The notes beneath the pieces are model-generated. The model was not told the DNA's origin and made no database searches. It saw nothing but the letters and a program-made list of their open reading frames with translations. Source: Pseudonocardia petroleophila (lineage in GTDB: Bacteria; Actinomycetota; Actinomycetes; Mycobacteriales; Pseudonocardiaceae). From it: 64,000 bases of DNA. The position numbers were made by a program, and so were the translations under genes. The stretch spans positions 1,929,501 through 1,993,500 of the forward strand of contig NZ_CP060131.1 of NCBI RefSeq assembly GCF_014235185.1. Direction: 5' to 3'. Positions 44,861-56,333 of this stretch are shown piece by piece; the stretch's first letter is position 1, and each line of letters starts with the position of its first letter.

Positions 44861-45757
44861 ATGGCTGCCGGCCGTCCTGCGCGGCTCGCCGTCGGAGTGG
44901 TCTCCGCCGGGCGGGTGGGCGCCGTCCTCGGGGCCGCGCTGGCCGCGGCGGGCCACCACGTCGTCGCCACCTCCGGGGTCTCCCGCGACTCGGTCCGCCG
45001 CGCGGAGGCGCTGCTCCCGGACGTGCCGCTGAAGGCGCCCGACGACGTCGTCGCGGGCGCCGACCTCGCGCTGCTCGCGGTGCCGGACGACGTGCTGCCC
45101 GGACTGGTCCGCGGGTTCGCGGCCGCGGGCTGCTTCCGTCCGGGCCAGATCGTCGTGCACACCTCCGGGGCGCACGGGGTCGGCGTGCTCGCGCCCGCCG
45201 TCGAGCACGGGGTGCTGCCGCTGGCCCTGCACCCGGTGCTGACGTTCACCGGCCGCAGCGAGGACGTGGCCCGCCTGCACGGCGCGTGCGTCGGGGTGAC
45301 CGCGACCGAGGACGACGAGGTGGGCTGGAGCGTCGGCGAGGCGCTCGTCGTCGAGATGGGGGCGGAGCCGGTCCGGGTGCCCGAGGCCGTCCGCCCGCTC
45401 TACCACGCCGCCCTCGCGCACGGGGCGAACCACCTGGTCACGCTCGTGCGCGACTGCGCCGACCTGCTCGACCGCGCCGGGATCCGCCCCGCCGAGCGGC
45501 TCATCGCCCCGCTGCTCTCGGCCGCGCTGGACAACGCGCTGCGCCACGGCGACCGCGCGCTCACCGGGCCCGTCGCCCGCGGTGACGCCGGCACCGTCGC
45601 GGTCCACCTCCGCGAGCTCGACGCCGTCGACCCCGATCTCGCGCGCACCTACCGCGCGCTCGCCTCCCGGACCGCGCACCGCGCGCAGGCCGCCGGGATG
45701 CTCCCCGACCACGCCGCGCAGGACGTGCTGCGCACCCTGCAGGAGGACCCCCAGTGA
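44861..45757 (+). CDS. Rossmann-fold DUF2520 protein, first gene of the pan operon
   Basis: 298 residues. An N-terminal NAD(P)-binding region (VGVVSAGRVGAVLGAAL, HHVVATSG, ADLALLAVPDDVLPGLV, IVVHTSGAHG) is joined to a helical DUF2520 domain (RPLYHAALAHGANHLVTLV). It resembles dehydrogenases such as ketopantoate reductase and NADP-dependent oxidoreductases. The ATG at 44861 is preceded by GAGGAG at good spacing; a GTG at 44855 lies within it. It is coupled to panC by GTGA. Confidence 0.82.
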   Translation: MAAGRPARLAVGVVSAGRVGAVLGAALAAAGHHVVATSGVSRDSVRRAEALLPDVPLKAPDDVVAGADLALLAVPDDVLPGLVRGFAAAGCFRPGQIVVHTSGAHGVGVLAPAVEHGVLPLALHPVLTFTGRSEDVARLHGACVGVTATEDDEVGWSVGEALVVEMGAEPVRVPEAVRPLYHAALAHGANHLVTLVRDCADLLDRAGIRPAERLIAPLLSAALDNALRHGDRALTGPVARGDAGTVAVHLRELDAVDPDLARTYRALASRTAHRAQAAGMLPDHAAQDVLRTLQEDPQ

Positions 45758-46629
45758 CCAGTACCAAGCCCCGGGGGTTCACCGCCGGGCAGCTCACCGT
45801 GCACGCCGATCCCGCGGCCCTGCACGCCGTCACCCGCACGCTCAGGGGCGCCGGGCGGCGCATCGCGCTCGTGCCCACGATGGGCGCGCTGCACGCGGGC
45901 CACCGCGAGCTGATCCGGCACGCGCGGCTGGCCAAGGGCGCGTCGGTGACGGTCGTGTCGATCTTCGTCAACCCGCTGCAGTTCGGTGCGGGCGAGGACC
46001 TGGAGCGCTACCCGCGCCCGCTCGAGGCCGATCTGGAGATCTGCCGCGAGGAGGGCGTCGAGCTCGTCTTCACCCCGGGGGTCGAGGCCATGTACCCGGA
46101 CGGGGCCGACACCACCGTCGCGCCGGGCGCGCTCGGGTCCGTCATGGAGGGCGCGGTCCGCCCCGGGCACTTCGCCGGGGTGCTGACGGTCGTGTCGAAG
46201 CTGTTCCACGTCGTCGCTCCGGACGTCGCGTATTTCGGGGAGAAGGACTACCAGCAGCTCGTGCTGGTGCGGAAGATGGCGCGCGACCTGGACTTCCCGC
46301 TCGACGTCGTCGGCGTCCCGACCGTCCGCGAGGGCGACGGCGTGGCGCTGTCGAGCCGCAACGCCTACCTCTCCGACGCCGACCGCCCCCGTGCGTCCGC
46401 CCTGCAGCGGGCGCTGCGGGCGGGGGCGTCGGTCTCGGCGCACGGGCCCGACGCCGTCCTGGAGGCGGCGCGGGCCGTGCTCGCGGAGGAGCCGGCGCTG
46501 GAGCTCGACTACCTCGAGCTCCGCGACCCCGACCTGCGGCCCGACGTGCAGCAGGGGAAGGCGCGGCTGCTCGTCGCCGCGCGGCTGGGCACGACCCGAC
46601 TCATCGACAACATCACCATCCAGCTCTAG
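45754..46629 (+). CDS. panC: Pantothenate synthetase
   Basis: 291 residues. It condenses pantoate and beta-alanine with ATP to form pantothenate. The HIGH-like motif is in [10 protein letters not shown], followed by [20 protein letters not shown] and the KMSKS-equivalent ALSSRNAYL. The GTG start overlaps the DUF2520 stop. It is followed 10 bases later by panD, the source of beta-alanine. Confidence 0.96.
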   Translation: MTSTKPRGFTAGQLTVHADPAALHAVTRTLRGAGRRIALVPTMGALHAGHRELIRHARLAKGASVTVVSIFVNPLQFGAGEDLERYPRPLEADLEICREEGVELVFTPGVEAMYPDGADTTVAPGALGSVMEGAVRPGHFAGVLTVVSKLFHVVAPDVAYFGEKDYQQLVLVRKMARDLDFPLDVVGVPTVREGDGVALSSRNAYLSDADRPRASALQRALRAGASVSAHGPDAVLEAARAVLAEEPALELDYLELRDPDLRPDVQQGKARLLVAARLGTTRLIDNITIQL

Positions 46630-46639
46630 GGGGACGGCC

Positions 46640-47047
46640 ATGCTCCGCACGATGATGACCTCCAAGATCCACCGCGCGACGGTGACGCAGGCCGACCTGC
46701 ACTACGTCGGCTCGGTCACCGTCGACCGCGACCTGATGGACGCCGCAGGCCTGCTGGAGGGCGAGCAGGTGGCGATCGTCGACATCACCAACGGCGCCCG
46801 ACTGGAGACCTACGTGATCCCGGGCGCCCGCGGCAGCGGCGTCATCGGGATCAACGGTGCGGCCGCGCACCTCGTGCACCCCGGCGACCTCGTCATCCTC
46901 ATCGCCTACGGCCAGCTCGACGAGGCCGAGGTGGCGGCGTACGCGCCGCGGGTGGTGTTCGTCGACGGGGCCAACCGGATCGTGGAGCTGGGTTCCGACC
47001 CCGCGCACGCGCCGGAGGGCTCCGGGCTGCTGTCCGGGGCGGCGTAG
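46640..47047 (+). CDS. panD: Aspartate 1-decarboxylase
   Basis: 135 residues. The pro-enzyme cleaves itself at Gly24-Ser25 in HYVGSVTVD to make the pyruvoyl cofactor. It decarboxylates aspartate to beta-alanine for Pan[15 protein letters not shown] and IAYGQLDE are conserved. The ATG at 46640 follows a GGGGGACGG stretch, and coaX starts 5 bases after the stop. Confidence 0.96.
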   Translation: MLRTMMTSKIHRATVTQADLHYVGSVTVDRDLMDAAGLLEGEQVAIVDITNGARLETYVIPGARGSGVIGINGAAAHLVHPGDLVILIAYGQLDEAEVAAYAPRVVFVDGANRIVELGSDPAHAPEGSGLLSGAA

Positions 47048-47052
47048 CCCCC

Positions 47053-47880
47053 GTGCTGCTCTGCGTCGACGTCGGCAACACCCAGATCGCGCTCGGCGTC
47101 TACCCGGACGGCGATCCCGACGAGGTGCGCCCCGCGCTGGTCCGCGACTGGCGGATGCGCACCGACCCGCGGATGACCGGCGACGAGCTGGAGGTCGCGT
47201 TCGGCGCGCTGCTCGGCCGGTACGCCGACCGGGTCACGGGGGTGGCGGCGCTGTCGACGGTGCCGAGCCTGCTGCGCGAGCTGCGCCTGCTCATCGAGCG
47301 CCGCGGGGACCCGGCCGTGGTCGTCGGGCCCGGGGTGCGCACCGGCGTGCCGCTGCTGGTCGACAACCCGCGCGAGGTCGGCGCCGACCGGGTCATGAAC
47401 ACCCTCGCCGCGCACCGCATGTTCGGCACGGCGTGCATCGTCGTCGACTTCGGGACGTCGACGAACATCGACGTCGTCTCGGCGAAGGGGGAGTTCCTGG
47501 GCGGCGCGCTCGCCCCGGGCATCGAGATCTCGATGGACGCCCTCGCCGCGCGCGCGGCCGCGCTGCGCACCGTCGAGTTCGTCGCGCCGCGGTCGGTGAT
47601 CGGCAAGAACACCGTGGAGTGCCTGCAGTCCGGCGTGCTCTACGGCTTCGCCGGCCAGGTCGACGGGCTGGTCCGCCGGATCCTCGCCGAGCTCGGCCCG
47701 AAGGCCGGCCCGGTGACGGTGCTCGGCACCGGCGGGCTCGCCCCGCTGATGACCGGGGTGTCCGACACGATCACCGAGTACGTCCCGGACCTGACGCTGG
47801 TCGGCCTGCGCCTGACCTACCTGCGCAACGCCGAGGCGCCCGCCGTCACGGCAGCCGGACGGCCCGCCGCCCGTCGGTGA
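47053..47880 (+). CDS. coaX: Type III pantothenate kinase
   Basis: 275 residues. It phosphorylates pantothenate, the first step of CoA synthesis, without inhibition by CoA. The ASKHA-fold motifs are CVDVGNTQIALGVY at the start, GADRVMNTLAAH (here EVGADRVMN) and VVDFGTSTNIDVV. It completes the panC-panD-coaX operon. The GTG start has CGTAGCCC upstream and no strong Shine-Dalgarno sequence. Confidence 0.95.
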   Translation: MLLCVDVGNTQIALGVYPDGDPDEVRPALVRDWRMRTDPRMTGDELEVAFGALLGRYADRVTGVAALSTVPSLLRELRLLIERRGDPAVVVGPGVRTGVPLLVDNPREVGADRVMNTLAAHRMFGTACIVVDFGTSTNIDVVSAKGEFLGGALAPGIEISMDALAARAAALRTVEFVAPRSVIGKNTVECLQSGVLYGFAGQVDGLVRRILAELGPKAGPVTVLGTGGLAPLMTGVSDTITEYVPDLTLVGLRLTYLRNAEAPAVTAAGRPAARR

Positions 47881-47962
47881 CGGCCGGCACGGGTGGGGCG
47901 TCGGAGACGGGCGGGAGGCTACCGCCGGGAGTCCCGGATGCCGCCCTCATTAACCTTGGGCG

Positions 47963-49465
47963 GTGAGCACCGACGCGCCTGACGCCCCCGAGAACGAGCT
48001 GCCCGAGCAGATGCGGGTGCGCCGGGCCAAGCGGGCGGACATGCTCGCCGCGGGCGTCGACCCCTACCCGGTCGCCGTCGAGCGCACCACGAGCCTGCGC
48101 GCGGTCCGCGACGCCCACCCCGACCTGGAGCCCGACACCGCCACCGGCGAGGTCGTCGGCGTCACCGGTCGGGTGATCTTCCTGCGCAATACCGGCAAGC
48201 TCTGCTTCGCCACGCTGCGCGAGGGCGACGGCACCGAGCTGCAGGCGATGCTGAGCCTGGCGCTCGTCGGTGAGGAGGAGCTGACGCGCTGGAAGGCGAG
48301 CGTCGACCTCGGCGACCACGTGTTCGTGCACGGCGAGGTCGCCACCTCGCGGCGCGGCGAGCTGTCGGTGATGGCCGACGCCTGGGCGATGACGGCGAAG
48401 TCGGTGCGGCCGCTGCCGGTGGCGCACCGCGAGCTGTCCGAGGAGACGCGGGTGCGGCAGCGCTACGTCGACCTCATCGTGCGGCCGCAGGCCCGCGAGA
48501 TGGTGCGGACGCGCTCCGAGGTGGTGCGCACGGTCCGCTCCGTGCTGCACGACGCGTCGTTCGTCGAGGTGGAGACCCCGATGCTGCAGCTGCAGCACGG
48601 CGGGGCCACCGCGCGCCCGTTCGTCACGCACGCGAACGCGCTCGACGCGGACCTGTACCTGCGCATCGCGCCGGAGCTGTTCCTCAAGCGCTGCGTGGTC
48701 GGCGGCATCGAGCGGGTCTTCGAGATCAATCGCAACTTCCGGAACGAGGGGATCGACTCCACGCACTCGCCCGAGTTCGCGATGCTGGAGGCCTATCAGG
48801 CCTACGCCACCTATGACGACATGGCGGATCTCACGCAGCGGTTGGTGGTCGAGAGCGCACGCGCCGTGTTCGGTTCCACGGTCGTCCGGCACGCCGACGG
48901 CTCCGAACACGATCTCGGTGGCGAGTGGCGTTCCGTCACGCTCCACGATGCGGTGGCCGAAGCCGTGGGAACGGATGTGAACCCGGACACGTCGGTGGCC
49001 GAACTGCAGAAGATCGCGGCCGACCGGGAGGTCGAGCTCAAGGATTCCTGGGGCGCGGGCGAGATCGTGCTGGAACTGTTCGAGAAGCTCGTCGAGCACA
49101 CCCTGCGCGAACCCACGTTCGTGCGCGACTACCCGGTCGAGGTCCGCCCCCTGACCCGGCAGCACCGCAGCGACCCGCGCCTGGCCGAGGCCTGGGACCT
49201 CATCGTCTTCGGCACCGAGCTGGCCACGGCGTACTCCGAGCTCGTCGACCCCGTCGTGCAGCGCGAACGGCTCACCGCGCAGTCGCTGCTGGCCGCAGCC
49301 GGCGACGTCGAGGCGATGCAGATCGACGAGGACTTCCTGCGCGCGATGGAGTACGGAATGCCCCCCACCGGGGGTATGGGAATGGGGATCGACCGGTTGT
49401 TGATGACGCTCACCGGAACGGGTATCCGGGAGACGATCCTGTACCCGTTGGTGCGAGCCGAGTAG
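47963..49465 (+). CDS. lysS: Lysyl-tRNA synthetase, class II
   Basis: 500 residues. It has an N-terminal OB anticodon-binding domain (about 50-155), then the class II core: motif 2 [20 protein letters not shown], and motif 3 [19 protein letters not shown] lies six bases before the GTG start at 47963, so the mRNA is probably leaderless. Codons between about 48720 and 49090 use more A/T at the third position than the rest. In M. tuberculosis lysS likewise lies between coaX and lsr2. Confidence 0.97.
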   Translation: MSTDAPDAPENELPEQMRVRRAKRADMLAAGVDPYPVAVERTTSLRAVRDAHPDLEPDTATGEVVGVTGRVIFLRNTGKLCFATLREGDGTELQAMLSLALVGEEELTRWKASVDLGDHVFVHGEVATSRRGELSVMADAWAMTAKSVRPLPVAHRELSEETRVRQRYVDLIVRPQAREMVRTRSEVVRTVRSVLHDASFVEVETPMLQLQHGGATARPFVTHANALDADLYLRIAPELFLKRCVVGGIERVFEINRNFRNEGIDSTHSPEFAMLEAYQAYATYDDMADLTQRLVVESARAVFGSTVVRHADGSEHDLGGEWRSVTLHDAVAEAVGTDVNPDTSVAELQKIAADREVELKDSWGAGEIVLELFEKLVEHTLREPTFVRDYPVEVRPLTRQHRSDPRLAEAWDLIVFGTELATAYSELVDPVVQRERLTAQSLLAAAGDVEAMQIDEDFLRAMEYGMPPTGGMGMGIDRLLMTLTGTGIRETILYPLVRAE

Positions 49466-49541
49466 GCCGCTACGCGCGAGTAGGTATGTTGTCCGGGAAC
49501 GGCAGGACCGCCGTGCAGGACAACAGGAACGGAGCCTCGCG

Positions 49542-49886
49542 GTGGCGCAGGTCAAGGAGATCCGGCTCGTCGACGACCTGGACGGGAAGTCCGCGGACGA
49601 GACCGTCGAGTTCTCCCTCGACGGGAAGAGCTACGAGATCGACCTCTCGTCGGACAATGCGGGACGACTGCGCGACGCGTTCGCCGAATTCGTGGCGTCG
49701 GCGCGGAAGGTCGCCGGTGGCCGGGGCCGGCGCGGCTCCGCCGCGGCGCCCGCCGCGCGCCGTCCGGTGATCGACCGCGAGCAGAACCAGGCCATCCGCG
49801 AGTGGGCGCGCAGCCACGGGATGAAGGTGTCCGACCGGGGCCGGATCCCTTCCGAGGTGCTCGAGGCCTACCACCGGGAGAACTGA
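49542..49886 (+). CDS. lsr2: Lsr2 nucleoid-associated protein
   Basis: 114 residues. The N-terminal dimerisation domain ([19 protein letters not shown]) oligomerises on DNA. The C-terminal helix pair with the AT-hook-like RGR ([21 protein letters not shown]) binds AT-rich minor groove. It is the actinobacterial H-NS analogue that silences AT-rich DNA, including acquired genes. The GTG start follows an AGGAACGGAGC stretch. It is upstream of clpC as in M. tuberculosis. Confidence 0.97.
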   Translation: MAQVKEIRLVDDLDGKSADETVEFSLDGKSYEIDLSSDNAGRLRDAFAEFVASARKVAGGRGRRGSAAAPAARRPVIDREQNQAIREWARSHGMKVSDRGRIPSEVLEAYHREN

Positions 49887-50017
49887 GGCGGAATGCCGCG
49901 TGACCGTCGCATGTTGCGACGACCACGTACGTGCTGTCCGCAACGGAGGCGCGCACCCGGGCCCGCCCGATACAGTGGGGCAGGCGCGTAGCACGGCGCA
50001 GCAGGCGAGGAGACGAA

Positions 50018-52561
<2,544 letters not shown>

Positions 52562-52576
52562 TCACCCCGCACCACC

Positions 52577-52618
52577 GCGAACGGCCCGTCGGGACTTCGG
52601 TCCCGGCGGGCCGTTCGC
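52577..52618 (+). terminator. Strong hairpin after clpC
   Basis: 19-base arms with one G-T wobble closed by a C(UUCG)G loop, one of the most stable tetraloops. It begins 16 bases after the clpC stop. It lies just upstream of the BrkB gene start. Confidence 0.85.
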
Positions 52619-52631
52619 GTACGTTCTGCTG

Positions 52632-53627
52632 GTGAGTTCGGTGCGTGCGGTCCCGGAGACCGAGCTGATGGGCGAGGAGCTCTCCGCCGACGACGCCTGG
52701 CACACCGTGCGCCGCTACCACCTCGGGCACCTGTTCTCCACGGCGTTCGTCCGCTTCCGCTACGGCGACGGGTTCAGCCACGCGCGGGCGTTCGCGCTGC
52801 AGCTCGCGCTGGCCGCCGTCCCGCTCGTCATCGCCGGGGCCGGGCTCGCCACCGCGCTCGGGGCGGAGTCGATCGCGCAGGTGGTGGCGCGGACCGTCGT
52901 CGCGATCTCCCCGGGGAGCAGCGACGCCCTGCTCGCCGACGTCATCGCGGGCGACGACGAGGGCAGCGAGCGCGGCGAGGTCGTGGTCGTACTGGGGCTG
53001 CTCACGGCGTTCGTGGCGGCCACCTCGGCGTTCGCCCAGCTCGAGCGCGGCGCCAACCGGATCTACGGCACCAAGCGCGACCGGCCCGCCCTGCGCAAGT
53101 ACGGCAACGCGGCCCTGCTCACGGCCACCGCGGGCGTCGCGATGGCGGCCGGGCTGCTGCTGATCGTCGCGGGCGAGCCGTTCGGCGAGGCGCTGGAGGA
53201 GGTCTACCACTGGGGCGACGCCGCGGAGACGGTCTGGGACGTCGTCCGCTGGCCGGTGGGGCTCGCGCTGCTCGTCGTCGCCGTCACGCTGCTGTTCCGG
53301 TACGCGCCGCGGCGGAAGCAGCCGGAGCTGAGCTGGCTCGCGGTGGGGGCGGCGGTCACGGTGCTGGCCTGGCTGATCGCGTCGGGCCTGCTCGCCCTCT
53401 ACGTGGTGGCCGCGGCCGGGTTCGACGAGACCTACGGCCCCCTGACGGCGGTGATGGCGCTGCTGATCTGGGCCAACCTCACCGGGATCGCCCTGCTGGC
53501 GGGGATCGCGCTGGCCGCGCAGCTGGAGGCCGTGCGCGCCGGTCGGCCCGACCCGCTGCTGCCCGACAGCGACGACGACGGCATCCCCGACGGGCTCGAC
53601 GAGCACCCGGACTCACCCAGCCGCTGA
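52632..53627 (+). CDS. YihY/BrkB family membrane protein
   Basis: 331 residues with about six hydrophobic segments. The N-terminal part reads RYHLGHLFSTAFVRFRYGDGFS then HARAFALQLAL, followed by the FAQLERGANRIYG motif and LLIWANLTGIALLAG, all BrkB/YihY hallmarks. The role is unsettled (efflux or envelope). The C-terminus carries DSDDDGIPDGLDEHPD, a thrombospondin type 3-like calcium loop. The start is the GTG at 52632, with the ATG at 52668 as an alternative. It overlaps the convergent HxlR gene by 15 bases. Confidence 0.85.
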   Translation: MSSVRAVPETELMGEELSADDAWHTVRRYHLGHLFSTAFVRFRYGDGFSHARAFALQLALAAVPLVIAGAGLATALGAESIAQVVARTVVAISPGSSDALLADVIAGDDEGSERGEVVVVLGLLTAFVAATSAFAQLERGANRIYGTKRDRPALRKYGNAALLTATAGVAMAAGLLLIVAGEPFGEALEEVYHWGDAAETVWDVVRWPVGLALLVVAVTLLFRYAPRRKQPELSWLAVGAAVTVLAWLIASGLLALYVVAAAGFDETYGPLTAVMALLIWANLTGIALLAGIALAAQLEAVRAGRPDPLLPDSDDDGIPDGLDEHPDSPSR

Positions 53628-54257
53628 CTCCCGGCGCGGCTCCGGCCGTGGGAACAGCCGCACGAAGCGCGCGGCCAGTGCGCGGTCGCCGCGCACCGCG
53701 CCGGCCGGCAGGTCGGCGCCGCCGAAGACGATCCCCTGCGCGGTCGCGGCGTCGGCGACGAGCACGGCGTCGGGGTCGGCGGCCTCGCCGCGGGAGATCC
53801 GGAAGCGCCCGTCGTCGACCTCGGCGGTGAACCGGTCGGGGCCCAGGTGCAGGACGACCGTGGCCCGCAGGCCGCCCGCGGCGTCGGCGTCGAAGGTGGT
53901 GCGCAGGGCGAGGGCGAAGGCGTCGGCGGTGAGCGCGGCCCGCTCGTGCCGCGGGGCCCGGCTGCCCCACCGCGCCAGGGCCAGCACAGTCTCCTCCAGC
54001 TCGTACCCCGCGTCGGTGAGCTCGTAGACCCGGGCACCCGACGGCGGCCCCAGCACCCGACGCCGCACGATCCCCCGGCTCTCGAGGTCGCGCAGCCGCT
54101 GGGCGAGGACGTTCTGGCTCATGCCGCCGAGCCCGGCGGCGAGGTCGGTGAAGCGCTTCGGGCCGAGCAGGAGGTCGCGGACGACCAGCAGCGCCCAGCG
54201 CTCGCCGACCGCGTCGAGGGCCCGGGCGACGCCGCAGGGATCGTCGTAGCTCCGCAT
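53613..54257 (-). CDS. HxlR family regulator fused to an SCP2-like domain
   Basis: 214 residues. The N-terminal HxlR winged helix (about 1-100) reads DAVGERWALLVVRDLLLG, RFTDLAAGLGGMSQNVLAQRL and VYELTDAGYEL. The C-terminal part (about 125-205: LHLGPDRFTAEVDDGRF, DPDAVLVADAAT, ALAARFVRLFP) resembles the SCP2 sterol carrier fold, a likely ligand sensor. Divergent from the PPOX gene with 50 bases between starts. TATAGT at 54264-54269 lies seven bases before the ATG, so the transcript is leaderless. Confidence 0.85.
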   Translation of the reverse strand: MRSYDDPCGVARALDAVGERWALLVVRDLLLGPKRFTDLAAGLGGMSQNVLAQRLRDLESRGIVRRRVLGPPSGARVYELTDAGYELEETVLALARWGSRAPRHERAALTADAFALALRTTFDADAAGGLRATVVLHLGPDRFTAEVDDGRFRISRGEAADPDAVLVADAATAQGIVFGGADLPAGAVRGDRALAARFVRLFPRPEPRRESAAG

Positions 54258-54263
54258 GCCGCA

Positions 54264-54307
54264 ACTATACCTTGCACTTCAGGAGTTGTTACTCCTAATC
54301 TAGGAGT
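54264..54307. promoter_or_regulatory. Divergent promoters with three alternating half-sites for the HxlR regulator
   Basis: AGGAGT (54281-54286), ACTCCT (54291-54296) and AGGAGT (54302-54307) form two adjacent inverted repeats. The plus-strand promoter TTGCAC-N18-TAATCT (54272-54301) and the minus-strand -10 TATAGT (54264-54269) are interleaved with them. The last half-site mimics a Shine-Dalgarno sequence but abuts the ATG. Confidence 0.65.
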
Positions 54308-54787
54308 ATGACGACGACGACACAGGGCGACACCGCCCTCCTCGACACCGACCTCGCCCGCGACCTCCTCGCCTCGACGGAGCCCGCCCGGCTCGCCCTC
54401 ACGGCCGCCGACGGCACCCCCCGGGTCATGCCCATGTGGTTCCTCTGGACGGGCGACGAGCTCGTGCTCGCCACGTTCGCGGGCACGGCGAAGGTCTCCG
54501 CGCTGCGGGCCCGGCCCGACGTGGCGGTCACGATCGACAGGATCGGCCCGCCGCCCGACGTCCTGCTGCTGCGCGGGCGCGTCGAGCTGACCGAGGTCGA
54601 CGGCGTGCTGCCCGAGTACGCGCAGATGCAGGTCCGCTACCTCGGTCCGGAGTCCGCGGCCGCCGCGCGGGCCGAGATCGACGTGCCCGGCGTCCGGATG
54701 GTGCGGATCGGTCTGCGCCCGACCTGGGTGGGCGCGCTCGACTTCCGCACCCGCTTCCCCGCCGGGTTCGCCGAGCGTGGACGGTGA
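54308..54787 (+). CDS. PPOX-class split-barrel FMN/F420-type protein
   Basis: 159 residues. The pyridoxamine 5'-phosphate oxidase fold is seen in ARLALTAADGTPRVMPMWFLWTGDE, then ELVLATFAGTAKVSALRARPD. The cofactor may be FMN or F420; this cannot be decided from sequence alone. TAATCT lies six bases before the ATG, consistent with a leaderless mRNA. It starts a coupled operon with a hydrolase and an SMP-30 protein. It is probably controlled by the divergent HxlR regulator. Confidence 0.85.
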   Translation: MTTTTQGDTALLDTDLARDLLASTEPARLALTAADGTPRVMPMWFLWTGDELVLATFAGTAKVSALRARPDVAVTIDRIGPPPDVLLLRGRVELTEVDGVLPEYAQMQVRYLGPESAAAARAEIDVPGVRMVRIGLRPTWVGALDFRTRFPAGFAERGR

Positions 54788-55479
54788 GCACGTTCGTGCT
54801 GGTCCCCGGAGCGGGCGGGTCGGCCTGGTACTGGCACCGCGTCGTCGCGGAGCTGGAGGGTCGCGGGCACCGCGCGGTCGCCGTCGACCTTCCGTCGGGC
54901 GACCCGGACGCGGGGGTCGCCGACTACGCGACCGCGATCGTCGCGGCGGCGGGAGGGCGCACCGGCGTCGTGCTGGTGGGGAGCTCGCTCGGCGGGCTCA
55001 GCGCCCCGCTGGCCTGCGGGCCGCTGGACGCCGCCGGGCTGGTGCTGGTCAACGCGATGATCCCGCTGCCGGGCGAGCCGCTCGGTTCCTGGTGGGACAC
55101 CACCGGGTTCGAGGCGGCGATCTCCGCCGCCGCCGAGCGCGACGGGCGCGACCTCGAGGCCGACCCCGACCAGCGGGAGACGATGTTCCACGACGTCCCT
55201 CCCGACGTCACCGAGGCGGCGTTCGCGCGGCCCTTCGAGCAGGAGGACGGGATCTTCGCGGGCACCTGGCCGCTCGACGCGTGGCCGGACGTCCCCACGC
55301 GGGTGCTCGCCACCCGCGACGACCGCTTCTTCCCCGTCGACTTCCAGCGCCGGGTCGCCCGCGAACGCCTGGGGATCGACCCCGACGTGCTGCCCGGCGG
55401 CCACCTCGTCGCCCTGTCGCGCCCGGCCGAGCTGGCCGACTACCTCGTCTCGACCACCGATGGAGCGTCCGATGTCTGA
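54784..55479 (+). CDS. Alpha/beta hydrolase
   Basis: 231 residues. The oxyanion strand LVPGAGGSAWYWHRVVAEL and nucleophile elbow VGSSLGGLSAP (Ser78) are typical of the salicylate-esterase-like EstC group. The acid lies in ATRDDRFFP and the base in LPGGHLVAL. The GTG start overlaps the PPOX stop and the SMP-30 start overlaps its own end, so it is the middle gene of a three-gene operon. The substrate is unknown. Confidence 0.87.
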   Translation: MSTFVLVPGAGGSAWYWHRVVAELEGRGHRAVAVDLPSGDPDAGVADYATAIVAAAGGRTGVVLVGSSLGGLSAPLACGPLDAAGLVLVNAMIPLPGEPLGSWWDTTGFEAAISAAAERDGRDLEADPDQRETMFHDVPPDVTEAAFARPFEQEDGIFAGTWPLDAWPDVPTRVLATRDDRFFPVDFQRRVARERLGIDPDVLPGGHLVALSRPAELADYLVSTTDGASDV

Positions 55480-56329
55480 GCTGATCCGGCCCCGCGTGCT
55501 GCTCGACGGCCTCGCCTACGTCGAGTCGCCGCGCTGGCACGACGGCCGCCTGTGGTTCGCCCACTGGGGCGCGGGCGAGATCGTCGCCGTCGACCCGGAG
55601 GGGCGGGCCGAGGTGGTGGCCGCGGGCCCGGACGGCCTGGGCTGGTCGTTCGACTTCCTGCCCGACGGGCGGATGCTCGTCACCGGCGAGCGCCTGCTGC
55701 GCCACGAACCCGACGGCACCGTCGTCCCGCACGCCGAGGGCGTCGGCGGTGCGGAGATCGTCGTCGACGGCGCGGGCAACGCCTACGTCAACGGGTTCGC
55801 GTTCGACTTCCTCGGCGGCGACGCACCCTCGCCCGGCTGGATCGACCTGGTCCGTCCCGACGGGGAGGTCCGCCGCGTCGCCGAGGGGCTGCGGTTCCCC
55901 AACGGCATGGTCATCACCCCCGACGGGCGGACGCTGCTGGTCGCGGAGTCCTTCGCGGGCTGCATCACGGCGTACGACGTCGACGCCGACGGCGGGCTGT
56001 CCGGGCGCCGCACGTGGGCCGACGGCCTCGGGCCCGACGGGATCACGCTCGACGCCGCCGGGGCGGTGTGGGCGCACGCGGCCAAGGAGCCGGGGGCGAC
56101 CGGCGGCGACGTCTGCGTACGGGTGCTGGACGGGGAGGTCACCCACCGCGTACCGCAGGAGCAGTTCGGCTTCGCGGCCATGCTCGGCGGGCCCGACGGG
56201 CGGTCGCTGTTCCTGTGCGACGCCGACTGGCGGGGCGTCGAGGGCGTGGAGTCGGCCCTCGCGGACCGCACCGGCCGGATCCTGGTGGCGGACGCGCCGG
56301 AGCCCCGGGCGGGGTGGCCGGGCGGCTGA
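55472..56329 (+). CDS. SMP-30/gluconolactonase family protein
   Basis: 285 residues. The six-bladed beta-propeller has metal ligands in LAYVESPRWHDGRLWF (Glu18), LRFPNGMVITPDGRTL and GPDGITLDAAGAVW. Members hydrolyse sugar or other lactones. The ATG at 55472, with GGAG six bases upstream, overlaps the preceding gene by 8 bases; an ATG at 55460 is possible. With the hydrolase it suggests an ester or lactone-degrading pathway. Confidence 0.88.
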   Translation: MSELIRPRVLLDGLAYVESPRWHDGRLWFAHWGAGEIVAVDPEGRAEVVAAGPDGLGWSFDFLPDGRMLVTGERLLRHEPDGTVVPHAEGVGGAEIVVDGAGNAYVNGFAFDFLGGDAPSPGWIDLVRPDGEVRRVAEGLRFPNGMVITPDGRTLLVAESFAGCITAYDVDADGGLSGRRTWADGLGPDGITLDAAGAVWAHAAKEPGATGGDVCVRVLDGEVTHRVPQEQFGFAAMLGGPDGRSLFLCDADWRGVEGVESALADRTGRILVADAPEPRAGWPGG

Positions 56330-56333
56330 CGCG

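Noticed and set aside
43454..45712. Long minus-strand frame covering the ino1 palindrome
   Set aside because: It is antisense to ino1 and the DUF2520 gene and has no supporting motif.
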